Assembly: GCF_003258355.1 (NCBI RefSeq)
Contig: NZ_QKPO01000006.1
Span: 124,001 to 188,000 of the forward strand
DNA length: 64,000 bases
Origin: Confluentibacter sediminis
Lineage (GTDB): Bacteria; Bacteroidota; Bacteroidia; Flavobacteriales; Flavobacteriaceae
Reading direction: 5' to 3'
In this document: positions 45,001 through 52,219 of the stretch, in pieces
How positions within the stretch are numbered: the first letter of the stretch is position 1
Layout of the letters: each line of letters begins with the position of its first letter
Program-made: the position numbers and the translations under genes
Notes under the pieces: model-generated
Told to the model about the DNA's origin: nothing
Seen by the model: only the letters and a program-made list of their open reading frames with translations
The model's database searches: none

Positions 45001-47699
45001 AAACTACCTTTGTCTCCTCCATCATTATTTACACCTACACCCTTTATAATACCATAAATAGTATCGCCATCTTTTTTTGCAGCTTCAAGATTTTTTAGTA
45101 ATACTACCCCAGCACCATCACTAAAAACGGTTCCTTTTCCAGCTGCATCAAATGGACGAGTTCTGCCATCTGGATTTTTAATAAAACCCTCATCATAAGG
45201 ATGGCCACTGTAAATGGGTGATGTTACACTTGAGCCTCCAGCAAGAGCTACGTCGCATTGACCGCTTCGTATAGCATTTACAGCTTCAGCAACTGCTAAT
45301 AATGATGTCGAGCATGCAGAATGAACACTAACAGCAGGGCCTTTCAAATTTAAATGATATGCAACTCGAGGGGCGATGAAATCTTTTTCATTAATTGACT
45401 CAATTTGTATTTTTCCAACCTGTTCTTGTAATTCTTCATTTGGAAAAATGTTATGTTTAAAATATGAGTTGTTTTCACAACCTGCGTATACACCAACAGT
45501 GCCTTTGTAATGTTTTGGTAAATATCCTGATTGTTCTAGAGCTTCCCAGCATATTTCTAAAAACAATCTGTGCTGAGGATCCATGGCTTTAGCAATTAAT
45601 GGGTTTAATCCAAAAAAAGCAGCATCAAATGTTTTAGCAGAAGGTAAAATTCCTCTTGCTGTTACATAGAAAGGATCATTACGAACTTCATCAGGAATAC
45701 TAATATCTAATTCTTCTTTTGTAAAAAAGGTAATAGTTTCTTCGCCATTTTTAAGAATTTTCCATAATTCATCGATTGATTTGGCTCCTGGATATCTACC
45801 TGCCATGCCAATAATAGCTATATCTTTTGAAGTATTAGGATTTATAGGAGTCTTTAAAACAAATGATGCTTGGTTAGTTATATTATCAACAGATAAACTT
45901 GAAAGTTCGCTAATTGTTGGGTGCGTATAAATTTTTGAAACAGATATGTCTATTTTTAAACGTTCTTTCATTAATGAAACTACTTTTTGAGCAAGTATAG
46001 AAGTACCTCCTAAATCAAAAAAATTATCATCAATGCCAATATGAGGTATTTGAAGTTGTTCGCTCCAAATATTAACAGCCTCTTTTTCAAACTTAGTTCT
46101 AGGATGTTTTAAAAGAGGTGCGGAATCAGGTCTTACATACTCAGGAAGTGGTAAATTTTTCTTATCAATTTTCCCGTTTGGAGTTATAGGAAATTCATTT
46201 AACCACATATAATATGAAGGTATTAATATATCAGGTAAAATTTTTGAGAGTTCATTACGAATTGTTTTTGTATCCTTTGGTAATTCATTATCTGATTTTA
46301 AGTAAGCTACAATTTTAGATTCACTACCCAAATCATTCCTTACTATTACCGCCGATTGTTTAATACTTGAAATGCTATTTAGAACAGCTTCAATTTCGCC
46401 TAACTCAATACGGTGACCTCTAATCTTAACTTGTTCATCTATACGGCCAAAGCATTGTAAATCACCATTCAATAATAATTTTCCTAAATCACCTGTGCGG
46501 TAAAGAGTAGAGTTTGGTTTATTTGAAAATGGGTTGGGAATAAATTTTTCACTTGTCAGTTCTAAGCGTTTCCAATAACCTTGAGCCACACCATCGCCAC
46601 CAATAACTATCTCACCAATTGCGCCAAATTCAACAGGCTTATTATTTTCATCTAATAAATAAATTTGAGTGTTTGCAATGGGTTTGCCAATGGTAATTAA
46701 TTCATCATTTTTTTGGATTTGTTTAATGGTTGACCAAATGGTAGTCTCTGTAGGACCATACATATTCCATAGTTCATCACATCTTTCAAGTAATTTATGT
46801 GCTAAATTCAGAGGCATAGGTTCCCCACCACAAAGTGCTTTTAAAGATAAAGGTAGTTCCCATCCAGCATCTAATAAAGTTTGCCATGTAGTTGGAGTAG
46901 CTTGTAATATAGAGATTTTTTCATTTTGCAATAATTCAAGTAAGAGAGAGCCGTCTTTAATTGTTGTGTCATCAGCAAATACTAGCATTGCGCCTTTAAG
47001 TAAAGGGAGGTATAGTTCAAGACCTGCAATATCGAAGGATATAGTAGTAATTGAAAGGAGCCTGTCATTTTCAGTAATGCCAGGTTGAGCCATCATGCTA
47101 TATAAAAAGTTAATCAGATTTTTATGTGAAATGCTAACTCCTTTTGGTTTGCCTGTAGAGCCTGATGTATAAAGTAAATAAGCTACTTGTTCCTCATCTA
47201 CAATTATATCAAGAGGTGTTTCAGGTTCTTTAGTAATATTAGATAAGGCATCTTCAATTAGCAATGTATTATTCCAAATTGGTAAAGATTCTGAAATTTT
47301 TTTGGTTGAAACTAAAAACTTAGCATCTGAATCTTTTAGCATAAATTCCAATCTAGACTGAGGAAATTTAGGGTCTAAAGGTAAATATGTTGCACCACAT
47401 TGTAAAATAGCAAAAAGTGTAGTAATTAAATCTGGAGATCGGTCTAAAGAAATAGCCACAATGACTCCTGGACGAATACCTTTTGACCATAAGTAATGAG
47501 CCATTTGATTTACGCGAATCCTTAATATACCATAGCTGATTTGTTTGCCATCATGCTTTATGGCATTCGATTCCAATAATAATAAAGCACGTTCTTCGAA
47601 AAGCCTATGGAGGGTTGATGCTGGATACTCCATTTCAGGACCTTGAATTTGGTATTTGGGCTGTTCAAACATTTTCATATTTTCGTTAGGTTCAGACAT
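42084..47699 (-). CDS. Hybrid NRPS-PKS: A-T-KS-AT-ACP-ACP
   Basis: This 1871-aa protein starts an assembly line. It has an adenylation domain (about 30-520) with no condensation domain before it, whose code also reads DILQLGMIWK (glycine-type). The first carrier site is Ser567. The ketosynthase (about 630-1060) has catalytic Cys796 in SACSTS, VEAHGTAT and NFGHTT. The acyltransferase (about 1165-1460) has GHSVG with Ser1242 and the HAFH motif that marks malonyl-CoA selectivity. Two ACPs follow (Ser1572, Ser1668). No KR, DH, ER or methyltransferase is present, so the beta-keto group should remain. The tail has a coiled-coil stretch and then GAKLGRDEAGNPAWFIPNPD, a linker usually seen just before condensation domains. 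Confidence 0.93.
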   Translation of the reverse strand: MSEPNENMKMFEQPKYQIQGPEMEYPASTLHRLFEERALLLLESNAIKHDGKQISYGILRIRVNQMAHYLWSKGIRPGVIVAISLDRSPDLITTLFAILQCGATYLPLDPKFPQSRLEFMLKDSDAKFLVSTKKISESLPIWNNTLLIEDALSNITKEPETPLDIIVDEEQVAYLLYTSGSTGKPKGVSISHKNLINFLYSMMAQPGITENDRLLSITTISFDIAGLELYLPLLKGAMLVFADDTTIKDGSLLLELLQNEKISILQATPTTWQTLLDAGWELPLSLKALCGGEPMPLNLAHKLLERCDELWNMYGPTETTIWSTIKQIQKNDELITIGKPIANTQIYLLDENNKPVEFGAIGEIVIGGDGVAQGYWKRLELTSEKFIPNPFSNKPNSTLYRTGDLGKLLLNGDLQCFGRIDEQVKIRGHRIELGEIEAVLNSISSIKQSAVIVRNDLGSESKIVAYLKSDNELPKDTKTIRNELSKILPDILIPSYYMWLNEFPITPNGKIDKKNLPLPEYVRPDSAPLLKHPRTKFEKEAVNIWSEQLQIPHIGIDDNFFDLGGTSILAQKVVSLMKERLKIDISVSKIYTHPTISELSSLSVDNITNQASFVLKTPINPNTSKDIAIIGMAGRYPGAKSIDELWKILKNGEETITFFTKEELDISIPDEVRNDPFYVTARGILPSAKTFDAAFFGLNPLIAKAMDPQHRLFLEICWEALEQSGYLPKHYKGTVGVYAGCENNSYFKHNIFPNEELQEQVGKIQIESINEKDFIAPRVAYHLNLKGPAVSVHSACSTSLLAVAEAVNAIRSGQCDVALAGGSSVTSPIYSGHPYDEGFIKNPDGRTRPFDAAGKGTVFSDGAGVVLLKNLEAAKKDGDTIYGIIKGVGVNNDGGDKGSFMAPSSIGQSGAIIKALNDAQVLPSSISYVEAHGTATLVGDPIEIEGLKIAYGKQDKNGYCAIGSVKGNFGHTTAAAGVAGLLKVILSMQHKQIPPLVGFSKPNPHIDFENSPFYINAKLSDWNTDGPRLAGVSSFGVGSTNVHVIVEDYEMKPISSTNGRPTQLLTWSAKTQNSLLGYNAELGNFINKSTSTSLADVAYSLNVTRDDFNHRSFLVTDSNKHATKNLISSDKNIVKSSILKIVPTEIGFLFPGQGSQYLQMGKTLYDNEKVFRDAIDECAELLKDSLKLDIRKIIYPENNSEEAQKLLKNTLFTQPALFITEYALSQLWISWGIKPTLLCGHSVGEFVAAHLAGILNLKDALFVIATRSRLVSELPGGSMLSVRLSEDRLKEMLPKSLSIAAVNSKQLCVVAGTDKDIEDFSKALQPQDIPHKVLFTSHAFHSPMMEPMLESFEDALKKVTLNVPRLPIVSTVTGKWLTDTEATSVSYWVNHVKNTVRFANAMDTILEEDNFILLEVGPGKSLTSLAQQQAAGKKIISAFSSLNLPKEDEENEYTSILNALGEMWLKGINPDWNSFYKEQKRQKINLPSYVFDRKLCWVDPVIFDKSTLVQKQTINVIPKVEEVVVNTSIKIEDTSRVSNILNKILEIMNHASGISYGLDSASNSFLELGLDSLTLSQLSGILKKEFDFPITFRQLNQDLSSPMLLADFLNHNLPKVSEVIETHNAKNEVPNRVPKILSKILEIMTHASGISYDLNSGSYSFLELGLDSLTLSQLSGILKKEFDFPITFRQLNQDLSSPELLADFLNLNLPEEQPEFHGINNNNKTLNSSNQSIKTTTEAQKLSSQHQITLEQIVEQLHLLNNKIEALQNNHTIPVNGASIVKNIKAESLHLIDVNRECKNGFNSFEKTDIFNDVSKKINQKDNKLNISDKYSILADEPPMPGAKLGRDEAGNPAWFIPNPDQTGNYIKIEL
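42584..43040 (-). repeat. Tandem duplication of the ACP-coding segment
   Basis: The two ACP domains share the segment from SFLELGLDSLTLSQLSGILK through PITFRQLNQDLSS almost residue for residue. The phosphopantetheine serines (1572 and 1668) are exactly 96 residues apart, so the repeat unit is 288 bases. The DNA copies differ at many third positions (for example TCT and TCA serine codons), which indicates an old duplication or one under purifying selection. Confidence 0.85.
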
Positions 47700-48477
47700 T
47701 TTAAAAATAGTTTTTAAATATAAAAACTATTTTTATTATTGTTACACATCAAGAACTATTCTTATATGTGTTTGTTTCTAAATCTGTATTTCAAAATTTA
47801 GAATTATTTTCTTGAGGGATTTTGTGGATTTTTAATTACTAGTTTGCGATCATTTAGTAAATTTAAATAATATTTTTAGCAAATGATATAATAAATAGTT
47901 TTTAGCAATCATTTGTGCAATTATTTTGGTTTATAAATGCTTTTTTCTCCGGTTAAGGATATTTAAGCTGTTAAATAAACGTATTTTTTACTATTAATCG
48001 AACTTATGTGCATGAGGGCATAAATTTCAAGAATAAAATTAATATATATCTTGAGATATTTGATAAAAATTCTTCACACAGCATTTTTTTTCGTTAAAAT
48101 GTCAATAAAATATACTAGACAATATAAAGATGGATTAAAATCATTATTAATCAGTTTTGGAAACCTCTTTTTTTAATCGCTGTTTTTTAGTTGGTTATCC
48201 CTGTAATTGGTGCTTTATAAAATATATTTATACTATTCATGCTCATTTTGATAAATGATGTGTAGAGTTCAGTATAGGTTTAGCAAATATTAGTTTTTTT
48301 CAATAATTGTTATAAAATACCTGTCCAGAACCCTGATAAGTTGCAATAATAACAGGGTTTGGTAAACATTAATGACATGTAGTATCCTAATTATTGATGC
48401 TTGCTTATACTTGTATTAATAGTTCCTCTTTTTTAGGTATTTCTAGGTCACTTAGGTAAGTCAAATCCATTCTTGAG
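47700..48477. other. Upstream region of the biosynthetic cluster, no gene
   Basis: These roughly 780 bases are AT-rich and contain no supported coding sequence on either strand. They should contain the cluster promoter, since the cluster reads leftward from 47699, but I found no convincing TTG / TAnnTTTG pair. The only clear element is the inverted repeat at 47702-47735. Confidence 0.6.
47702..47735 (-). promoter_or_regulatory. Perfect 15-bp inverted repeat just upstream of the hybrid synthase start codon
   Basis: The arms TAAAAATAGTTTTTA (47702-47716) and TAAAAACTATTTTTA (47721-47735) are exact reverse complements around AATA. The end of the element is only 2 bases from the ATG of the first cluster gene, so the hairpin would form in the leader and cover the ribosome landing site. 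It could also be an operator. The symmetry is seen directly; the role is inference. Confidence 0.55.
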
Positions 48478-48895
48478 TTAACTAAGGGGGATTGTGTTTT
48501 TAATCAAGTTTTTGTTCAATAGTCCCATAGCAACATATAGAACGGGTGAGATTAATAATTCTTGAACCGTATAGGCAAACTGTTTTAAATCCAAGCCAAT
48601 GTCTGCTATAAGCCAGCTAAATAATCCTAAAGAAATGATAATACATAAGCCACTGATATGTATAAAATGCCATAGCGAAGACATCCAAAGGTCTTTTAAT
48701 TTTTCTAAATGGATAGTCCCAATTATGTATATAAGTACGGTTATTGAAAATCTAATAATGTGAAGTATTATTTTGGGGATAGACGTTAAATTCTGGTTTT
48801 CTATAAATAAAATAGATATAGTATAATGAATAGAAAATAACTATGAGTACAAGACCTGATATAAAACGTATGTTATCCGATCGGTATAGCTTCAT
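48478..48895 (-). pseudogene. Frameshifted exosortase-associated membrane protein
   Basis: The ATG at 48895 begins MKLYRSDNIRFISGLVLIVI, nine bases after the exosortase remnant's stop, and the frame closes at about residue 50. A second frame then continues as a coherent membrane protein (ILHIIRFSITVLIYIIGTIH ... LKDLWMSSLWHFIHI ... LISPVLYVAMGLL) to a stop at 48478. One frameshift around 48770 joins them into a protein of about 135 residues with three or four helices. The layout resembles small membrane proteins encoded behind exosortases in Bacteroidota. The frame change is seen directly; the family link is inference. Confidence 0.65.
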
Positions 48896-48903
48896 TTTTT
48901 AAA

Positions 48904-49403
48904 TTAATTTTTACGGGCATAAAATCTCCAAATTAAAAAAGTAGCTGCATATACCGTGATCTTAAATAAATATTTATGAGCAAATTGGAAATAGGCTTGT
49001 AGATACTACAGTAAGTACATAAGGCCTATGTATCTGGCAATATTAATCAAATCAAGTAAACGACCCCCAGAACTATAATATTAAGACTTTTCTCCAAAAT
49101 GTTGAGGGCATGCAAATGATAAACCCAATATATAATACGATCAATTCTAATCTGTTACAGGAATCTGCTATGAACAATACCAAGTTTGTCATGATGAAGA
49201 ATTTGAGAGGCTTCTTCAAATAAAAATTCGCCTTCATTGATCCAACTGGTATCAACACGGCTCGTAGAAAACCCGCTCATGGGCGTCAAGTTGTTTAGAG
49301 AAAAGGCAGAGGCTTCTGCAACATGGGTAGTCAATGGATGATCCAAAACATTAGAATCCTTTATAAAAAAAACATACAAAATTTGCCATACAATGAAAAC
49401 CAA
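48904..49403 (-). pseudogene. Degraded exosortase gene (two frame changes and an internal stop)
   Basis: Three reading-frame pieces line up with one exosortase. The first (49403 downward) gives FIVWQILYVFFIKDSNVLDH and THVAEASAFSLNN. The second gives LVLFIADSCNRLELIVLYIG, with the active-site cysteine codon at 49157-49159. The third gives INIARYIGLMYLL, an in-frame TAG at 49006-49008, then FAHKYLFKITVYAATFLIWR. The exosortase Cys, Arg (NIAR) and His (FAH) residues are all recognisable and in order, but no single frame connects them. No ATG is found in the first frame; only TTG at 49403. Exosortases are membrane transpeptidases that process PEP-CTERM-like tails. The gene is probably dead unless sequence errors explain all three lesions. 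Confidence 0.78.
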
Positions 49404-49433
49404 TAAGGCTCTTCCTAAAAAAAGCCTTATTGG
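49400..49433 (-). terminator. 11-bp hairpin between sorting-signal protein and exosortase remnant
   Basis: The arms CCAATAAGGCT (49400-49410) and AGCCTTATTGG (49423-49433) pair perfectly around a 12-base loop, and on the - strand the stem is followed by TTTTC. It fits a terminator or attenuator that would let the small substrate gene be expressed more than the processing enzyme behind it. Confidence 0.55.
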
Positions 49434-49459
49434 TAAAGGGATGTCTTTTTTTTAAAGAA

Positions 49460-49744
49460 TTAAGCTTCTTCATTGTTTTTTTGACGTAGTTTTTTTACTC
49501 CAAAAGCAGTAGCGCCAACTAATAAAATGCCAAGACCGCCATCTAAAGGAATTGAATCGCCACCTTTATGTCCGCCACCTTTATGTCCGCCTCCTAGATT
49601 TCCTCCATTGAAAAAGCTTCCTAACCATTCAAAAAAACCACCTCCAAATGCTGGCGTTGCAGCATGCATGTTCGAGGAAAACGTTAAAGCAAAAACAATT
49701 AGTGCAATTCTCATTGTTTTTAAAAAGTTGTTTTTAGTATTCAT
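49460..49744 (-). CDS. Small secreted protein with PID/PEP-CTERM-like sorting tail
   Basis: This 94-aa protein has a signal peptide (about residues 1-29, ending MHAA) and a short glycine-rich middle with a doubled GGGHK unit. The tail SIPLDGGLGILLVGATAFGV is followed by the basic KKLRQKNN. The tripartite C-terminus (P-x-D-G-G motif, hydrophobic helix, basic end) is that of exosortase substrates in Bacteroidota. The 15-bp direct repeat CCACCTTTATGTCCG (+ strand) at 49560-49589 encodes the doubled unit. It is directly upstream of the broken exosortase, so it appears to be an orphaned dedicated substrate unless another exosortase serves it. Confidence 0.75.
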   Translation of the reverse strand: MNTKNNFLKTMRIALIVFALTFSSNMHAATPAFGGGFFEWLGSFFNGGNLGGGHKGGGHKGGDSIPLDGGLGILLVGATAFGVKKLRQKNNEEA

Positions 49745-49946
49745 AAGGCTAAAATTTAAGTTAAATTAATATTATTGGGCTAAATTATAGATAGCTTGAA
49801 AAATATATTAATTTTTTCGATGAAATAGGGCATTTTCACTATTAAGAGATTTTTTTGTTAGATTCTTATTTTGTTCTGCCTAAAAAATGTTCTTGGTGTC
49901 TTTGTGAGATGTTTATGTGTCTGTTTTTGAGTGTCTTAAAAATAAA

Positions 49947-49979
49947 AAACCCTTGAAATCATAATGAAATCAAGGGTTT
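49947..49979 (-). terminator. Intrinsic terminator of tRNA-Phe
   Basis: On the - strand AAACCCTTGA (49979-49970) pairs with TCAAGGGTTT (49956-49947), and the stem runs straight into TTTTATTTTT. It begins 5 bases after the tRNA 3' end. This is a classical stem plus T-tract. Confidence 0.8.
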
Positions 49980-49983
49980 AATG

Positions 49984-50056
49984 TGGTACCTCCAGGAATC
50001 GAACCAGGGACACAAGGATTTTCAGTCCTTTGCTCTACCAACTGAGCTAAGGTACC
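49984..50056 (-). tRNA. tRNA-Phe (GAA)
   Basis: The 73-nt sequence folds as a standard cloverleaf on the - strand. The acceptor stem is GGTACCT with AGGTACC, the D arm is GCTC-AGTTGGTA-GAGC, the anticodon arm is AAGGA-CTGAAAA-TCCTT with anticodon GAA, and the T arm is CCTGG-TTCGATT-CCTGG. The discriminator base is A, and CCA is not encoded. It has a promoter upstream and a terminator downstream, so it is a single-gene unit. Confidence 0.97.
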
Positions 50057-50071
50057 TCGCCAAAGCGGATG

Positions 50072-50101
50072 CAAATATATATTCATTTTTATTATTCCCA
50101 A
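50072..50101 (-). promoter_or_regulatory. Promoter of tRNA-Phe (TTG-N19-TATATTTG)
   Basis: On the - strand TTG (50101-50099) is followed after exactly 19 bases by TATATTTG (50079-50072), a full match to the Bacteroidota TTG / TAnnTTTG consensus. The start of transcription would be about 8-10 bases upstream of the mature tRNA 5' end. Confidence 0.8.
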
Positions 50102-50153
50102 AGGAAAATTTATAAAAAATGGTTTTGTAATTTTATAGCTTTAAATAAAAATC

Positions 50154-50882
50154 ATGAATTTAATCATTGATGTTGGTAATTCTTTTGTTAAACTTGCTGT
50201 TTTTCAGGAAGGTGGCTTGGTTTTGAAAAAAGTAATCAATCCAGATGTTTTAATAAAACATATAGATATTTTAAGAAAAGAGTTTGTATGTATTGAAAAA
50301 GCTATCATAGCTTCGGTCGGTAAATTAAAAGAAAAAGATATAATTTATATAAAAAAGCATTTTCTATTAATCGAACTAAGCCATAAAACAAAAATGCCTT
50401 TTATAAATTGTTACGAAACTCCTAATACACTAGGAGTGGATAGAATGGCACTAGTATCTGCTTCCATACAACAATTTCCTAATAATAATGTACTTATTAT
50501 TGATGCTGGTACCTGCATAACTTATGATTTTGTAACTATTAAAAATGAATATTTGGGAGGTGCCATCTCTCCAGGTATCGCAATGCGTTATAAATCATTA
50601 AATAATTTAACCGCTAATTTGCCGTTATTAGAAAAAGAAGTACCTAATAATATTATTGGTAACACAACAAATAATTCCATTCATTCGGGTATTATTTATG
50701 GTGTTTTAAAAGAAATTGACGGAAATATTCAAACATATAAAGAAAAATATTCAGATTTAACAGTTATTTTAACAGGTGGCGATGCTAATTTCTTGTCTAA
50801 ACAATTAAAAAGTAGCATATTTGCCAACTCTAATTTTCTTTTAGAGGGACTGGACTATATTTTACAATTTAATTCAAACTAA
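50154..50882 (+). CDS. coaX: Type III pantothenate kinase
   Basis: This 242-aa enzyme phosphorylates pantothenate, the first step of CoA synthesis. It has the ASKHA-fold phosphate motif LIIDVGNSFVKLAVF at the N-terminus, LGVDRMALV, IDAGTCITYDFV, GGAISPGIAMRY and the C-terminal LTGGDA, all typical of CoaX. Type III enzymes are ATP-dependent, need a monovalent cation and are not feedback-inhibited by CoA. Its stop shares one base with the next gene's ATG (TAATG). Confidence 0.96.
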   Translation: MNLIIDVGNSFVKLAVFQEGGLVLKKVINPDVLIKHIDILRKEFVCIEKAIIASVGKLKEKDIIYIKKHFLLIELSHKTKMPFINCYETPNTLGVDRMALVSASIQQFPNNNVLIIDAGTCITYDFVTIKNEYLGGAISPGIAMRYKSLNNLTANLPLLEKEVPNNIIGNTTNNSIHSGIIYGVLKEIDGNIQTYKEKYSDLTVILTGGDANFLSKQLKSSIFANSNFLLEGLDYILQFNSN

Positions 50883-52195
50883 TGATAAAAAAACTGGTAT
50901 TAGTTTTTATTGCGATTTCAACATTTCAATCTTACGCGCAACAGCGAGGTACGGCATCACCTTATTCTTTTTATGGAATTGGTAGCTTAAAGTTTAAAGG
51001 CACCGTAGAAAACCGAAGCATGGGAGGGCTTAGTATTTATACAGACAGTATTCATGTGAATTTAAGAAACCCTGCGTCTTATGCAACAGATAATGTAGGT
51101 TTGTACCCATTTGATGGGGAAAGTAGACCTGTTAAATTTTCTGTTGGTGGTAGTTATTCTAGTGTGGGATTAAAAAGCAACTTGGATACTGATAATTCTT
51201 CTACAACAACATTTGATTATTTAGCATTATCTCTACCCATGGGCAGATTTGGTTTTGGTTTTGGGCTTATGCCATATACTTCAGTTGGTTATAAAATGGA
51301 ATCCTTAAATGCTAGCGGGGATATTTCAAACAGATTTAATGGGCAAGGAGGTTTAAATAAAGCGTTTTTTGGTTTAGGATATCAAATAAAAAAAGGATTA
51401 AGTGTTGGTGTTGATGCCCATTATAATTTTGGCAACATTGAAAACAGTGCTGTCGAGTTTGTTTATGACGGCGATGGGGTTCCTATACTGATTCAATCTC
51501 GAGAAAATAATAGATCAAGCTTAAGTGGTTTGAATATTAATTTAGGGCTTTCATATAAAACCATGTTGAATAATAAGTTAGAGTTGGTTACTGGAATAAC
51601 GTATACGCCCGAAAGTAATTTAACATCAAATAACAATAGATCTTATTCAACAATTACAGTATCATCCACTGGGGTGGAAAGAGTAAATAATACTATAGAT
51701 TATGACTTAGAAGCTATCGGTCTTAAGCAAACAGATTTGGTGTTACCATCGAAATTTTCGGTAGGTGCTGGTATTGGGGAGGTTAGAAAATGGTTTGTAG
51801 GCGCAGAATTTGTTACACAAAAAACAAGTAATTTTTCTAACGAATTATACAGTACCACAGCAACAACATTTGAAGATGCTTATACGTATTCATTAGGAGG
51901 CTTTTACATTCCTCAATATAATTCTTATACAAGTTACTTAAAACGAATAGTTTATAGGGCTGGGATGCATTTTGAAAAAACAGGTTTAAATATAAATAAT
52001 GAATCCATAAAAGAGTTTGGCATGTCTTTTGGAGTAGGTGTACCAGTAGGAAGCTTATTCTCTAATGCAAACTTAGGTTTTGAATTTGGTAAGCGTGGAA
52101 CTACTAACAGTAATTTAATACAAGAGAATTTTATAAATTTCCAGATAAGTTTATCTTTGAATGATAGATGGTTCAGAAAAAGAAAATATGACTAA
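50882..52195 (+). CDS. Outer-membrane beta-barrel protein
   Basis: This 437-aa protein has a signal peptide (MIKKLVLVFIAISTFQSYAQ) and then alternating beta strands rich in Gly and aromatic residues (GTASPYSFYGIGSL, FGFGFGLMPYTSVGY, GLSVGVDAHYNFG). It ends in a strand with NFQISLSLNDRWFRKRKYD. It resembles the FadL/OmpP1-like barrels encoded beside coaX in Flavobacteriaceae, but a transport substrate is unknown. Translation is coupled to coaX by a one-base overlap. Confidence 0.8.
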   Translation: MIKKLVLVFIAISTFQSYAQQRGTASPYSFYGIGSLKFKGTVENRSMGGLSIYTDSIHVNLRNPASYATDNVGLYPFDGESRPVKFSVGGSYSSVGLKSNLDTDNSSTTTFDYLALSLPMGRFGFGFGLMPYTSVGYKMESLNASGDISNRFNGQGGLNKAFFGLGYQIKKGLSVGVDAHYNFGNIENSAVEFVYDGDGVPILIQSRENNRSSLSGLNINLGLSYKTMLNNKLELVTGITYTPESNLTSNNNRSYSTITVSSTGVERVNNTIDYDLEAIGLKQTDLVLPSKFSVGAGIGEVRKWFVGAEFVTQKTSNFSNELYSTTATTFEDAYTYSLGGFYIPQYNSYTSYLKRIVYRAGMHFEKTGLNINNESIKEFGMSFGVGVPVGSLFSNANLGFEFGKRGTTNSNLIQENFINFQISLSLNDRWFRKRKYD

Positions 52196-52219
52196 CAATT
52201 ATAGTATAAATTTAATATC

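Noticed and set aside
49560-49589. Two 15-bp direct repeats, considered as a minimal CRISPR or minisatellite
   Set aside because: There are only two adjacent copies with no spacer, and they encode the doubled glycine/histidine unit of a small secreted protein.
49527-49769. Proline-rich + strand frame opposite the PID-CTERM-like protein
   Set aside because: The PPLCPPP repeats are the complement of the glycine/histidine repeats in the - strand gene, which has a signal peptide and a sorting tail.
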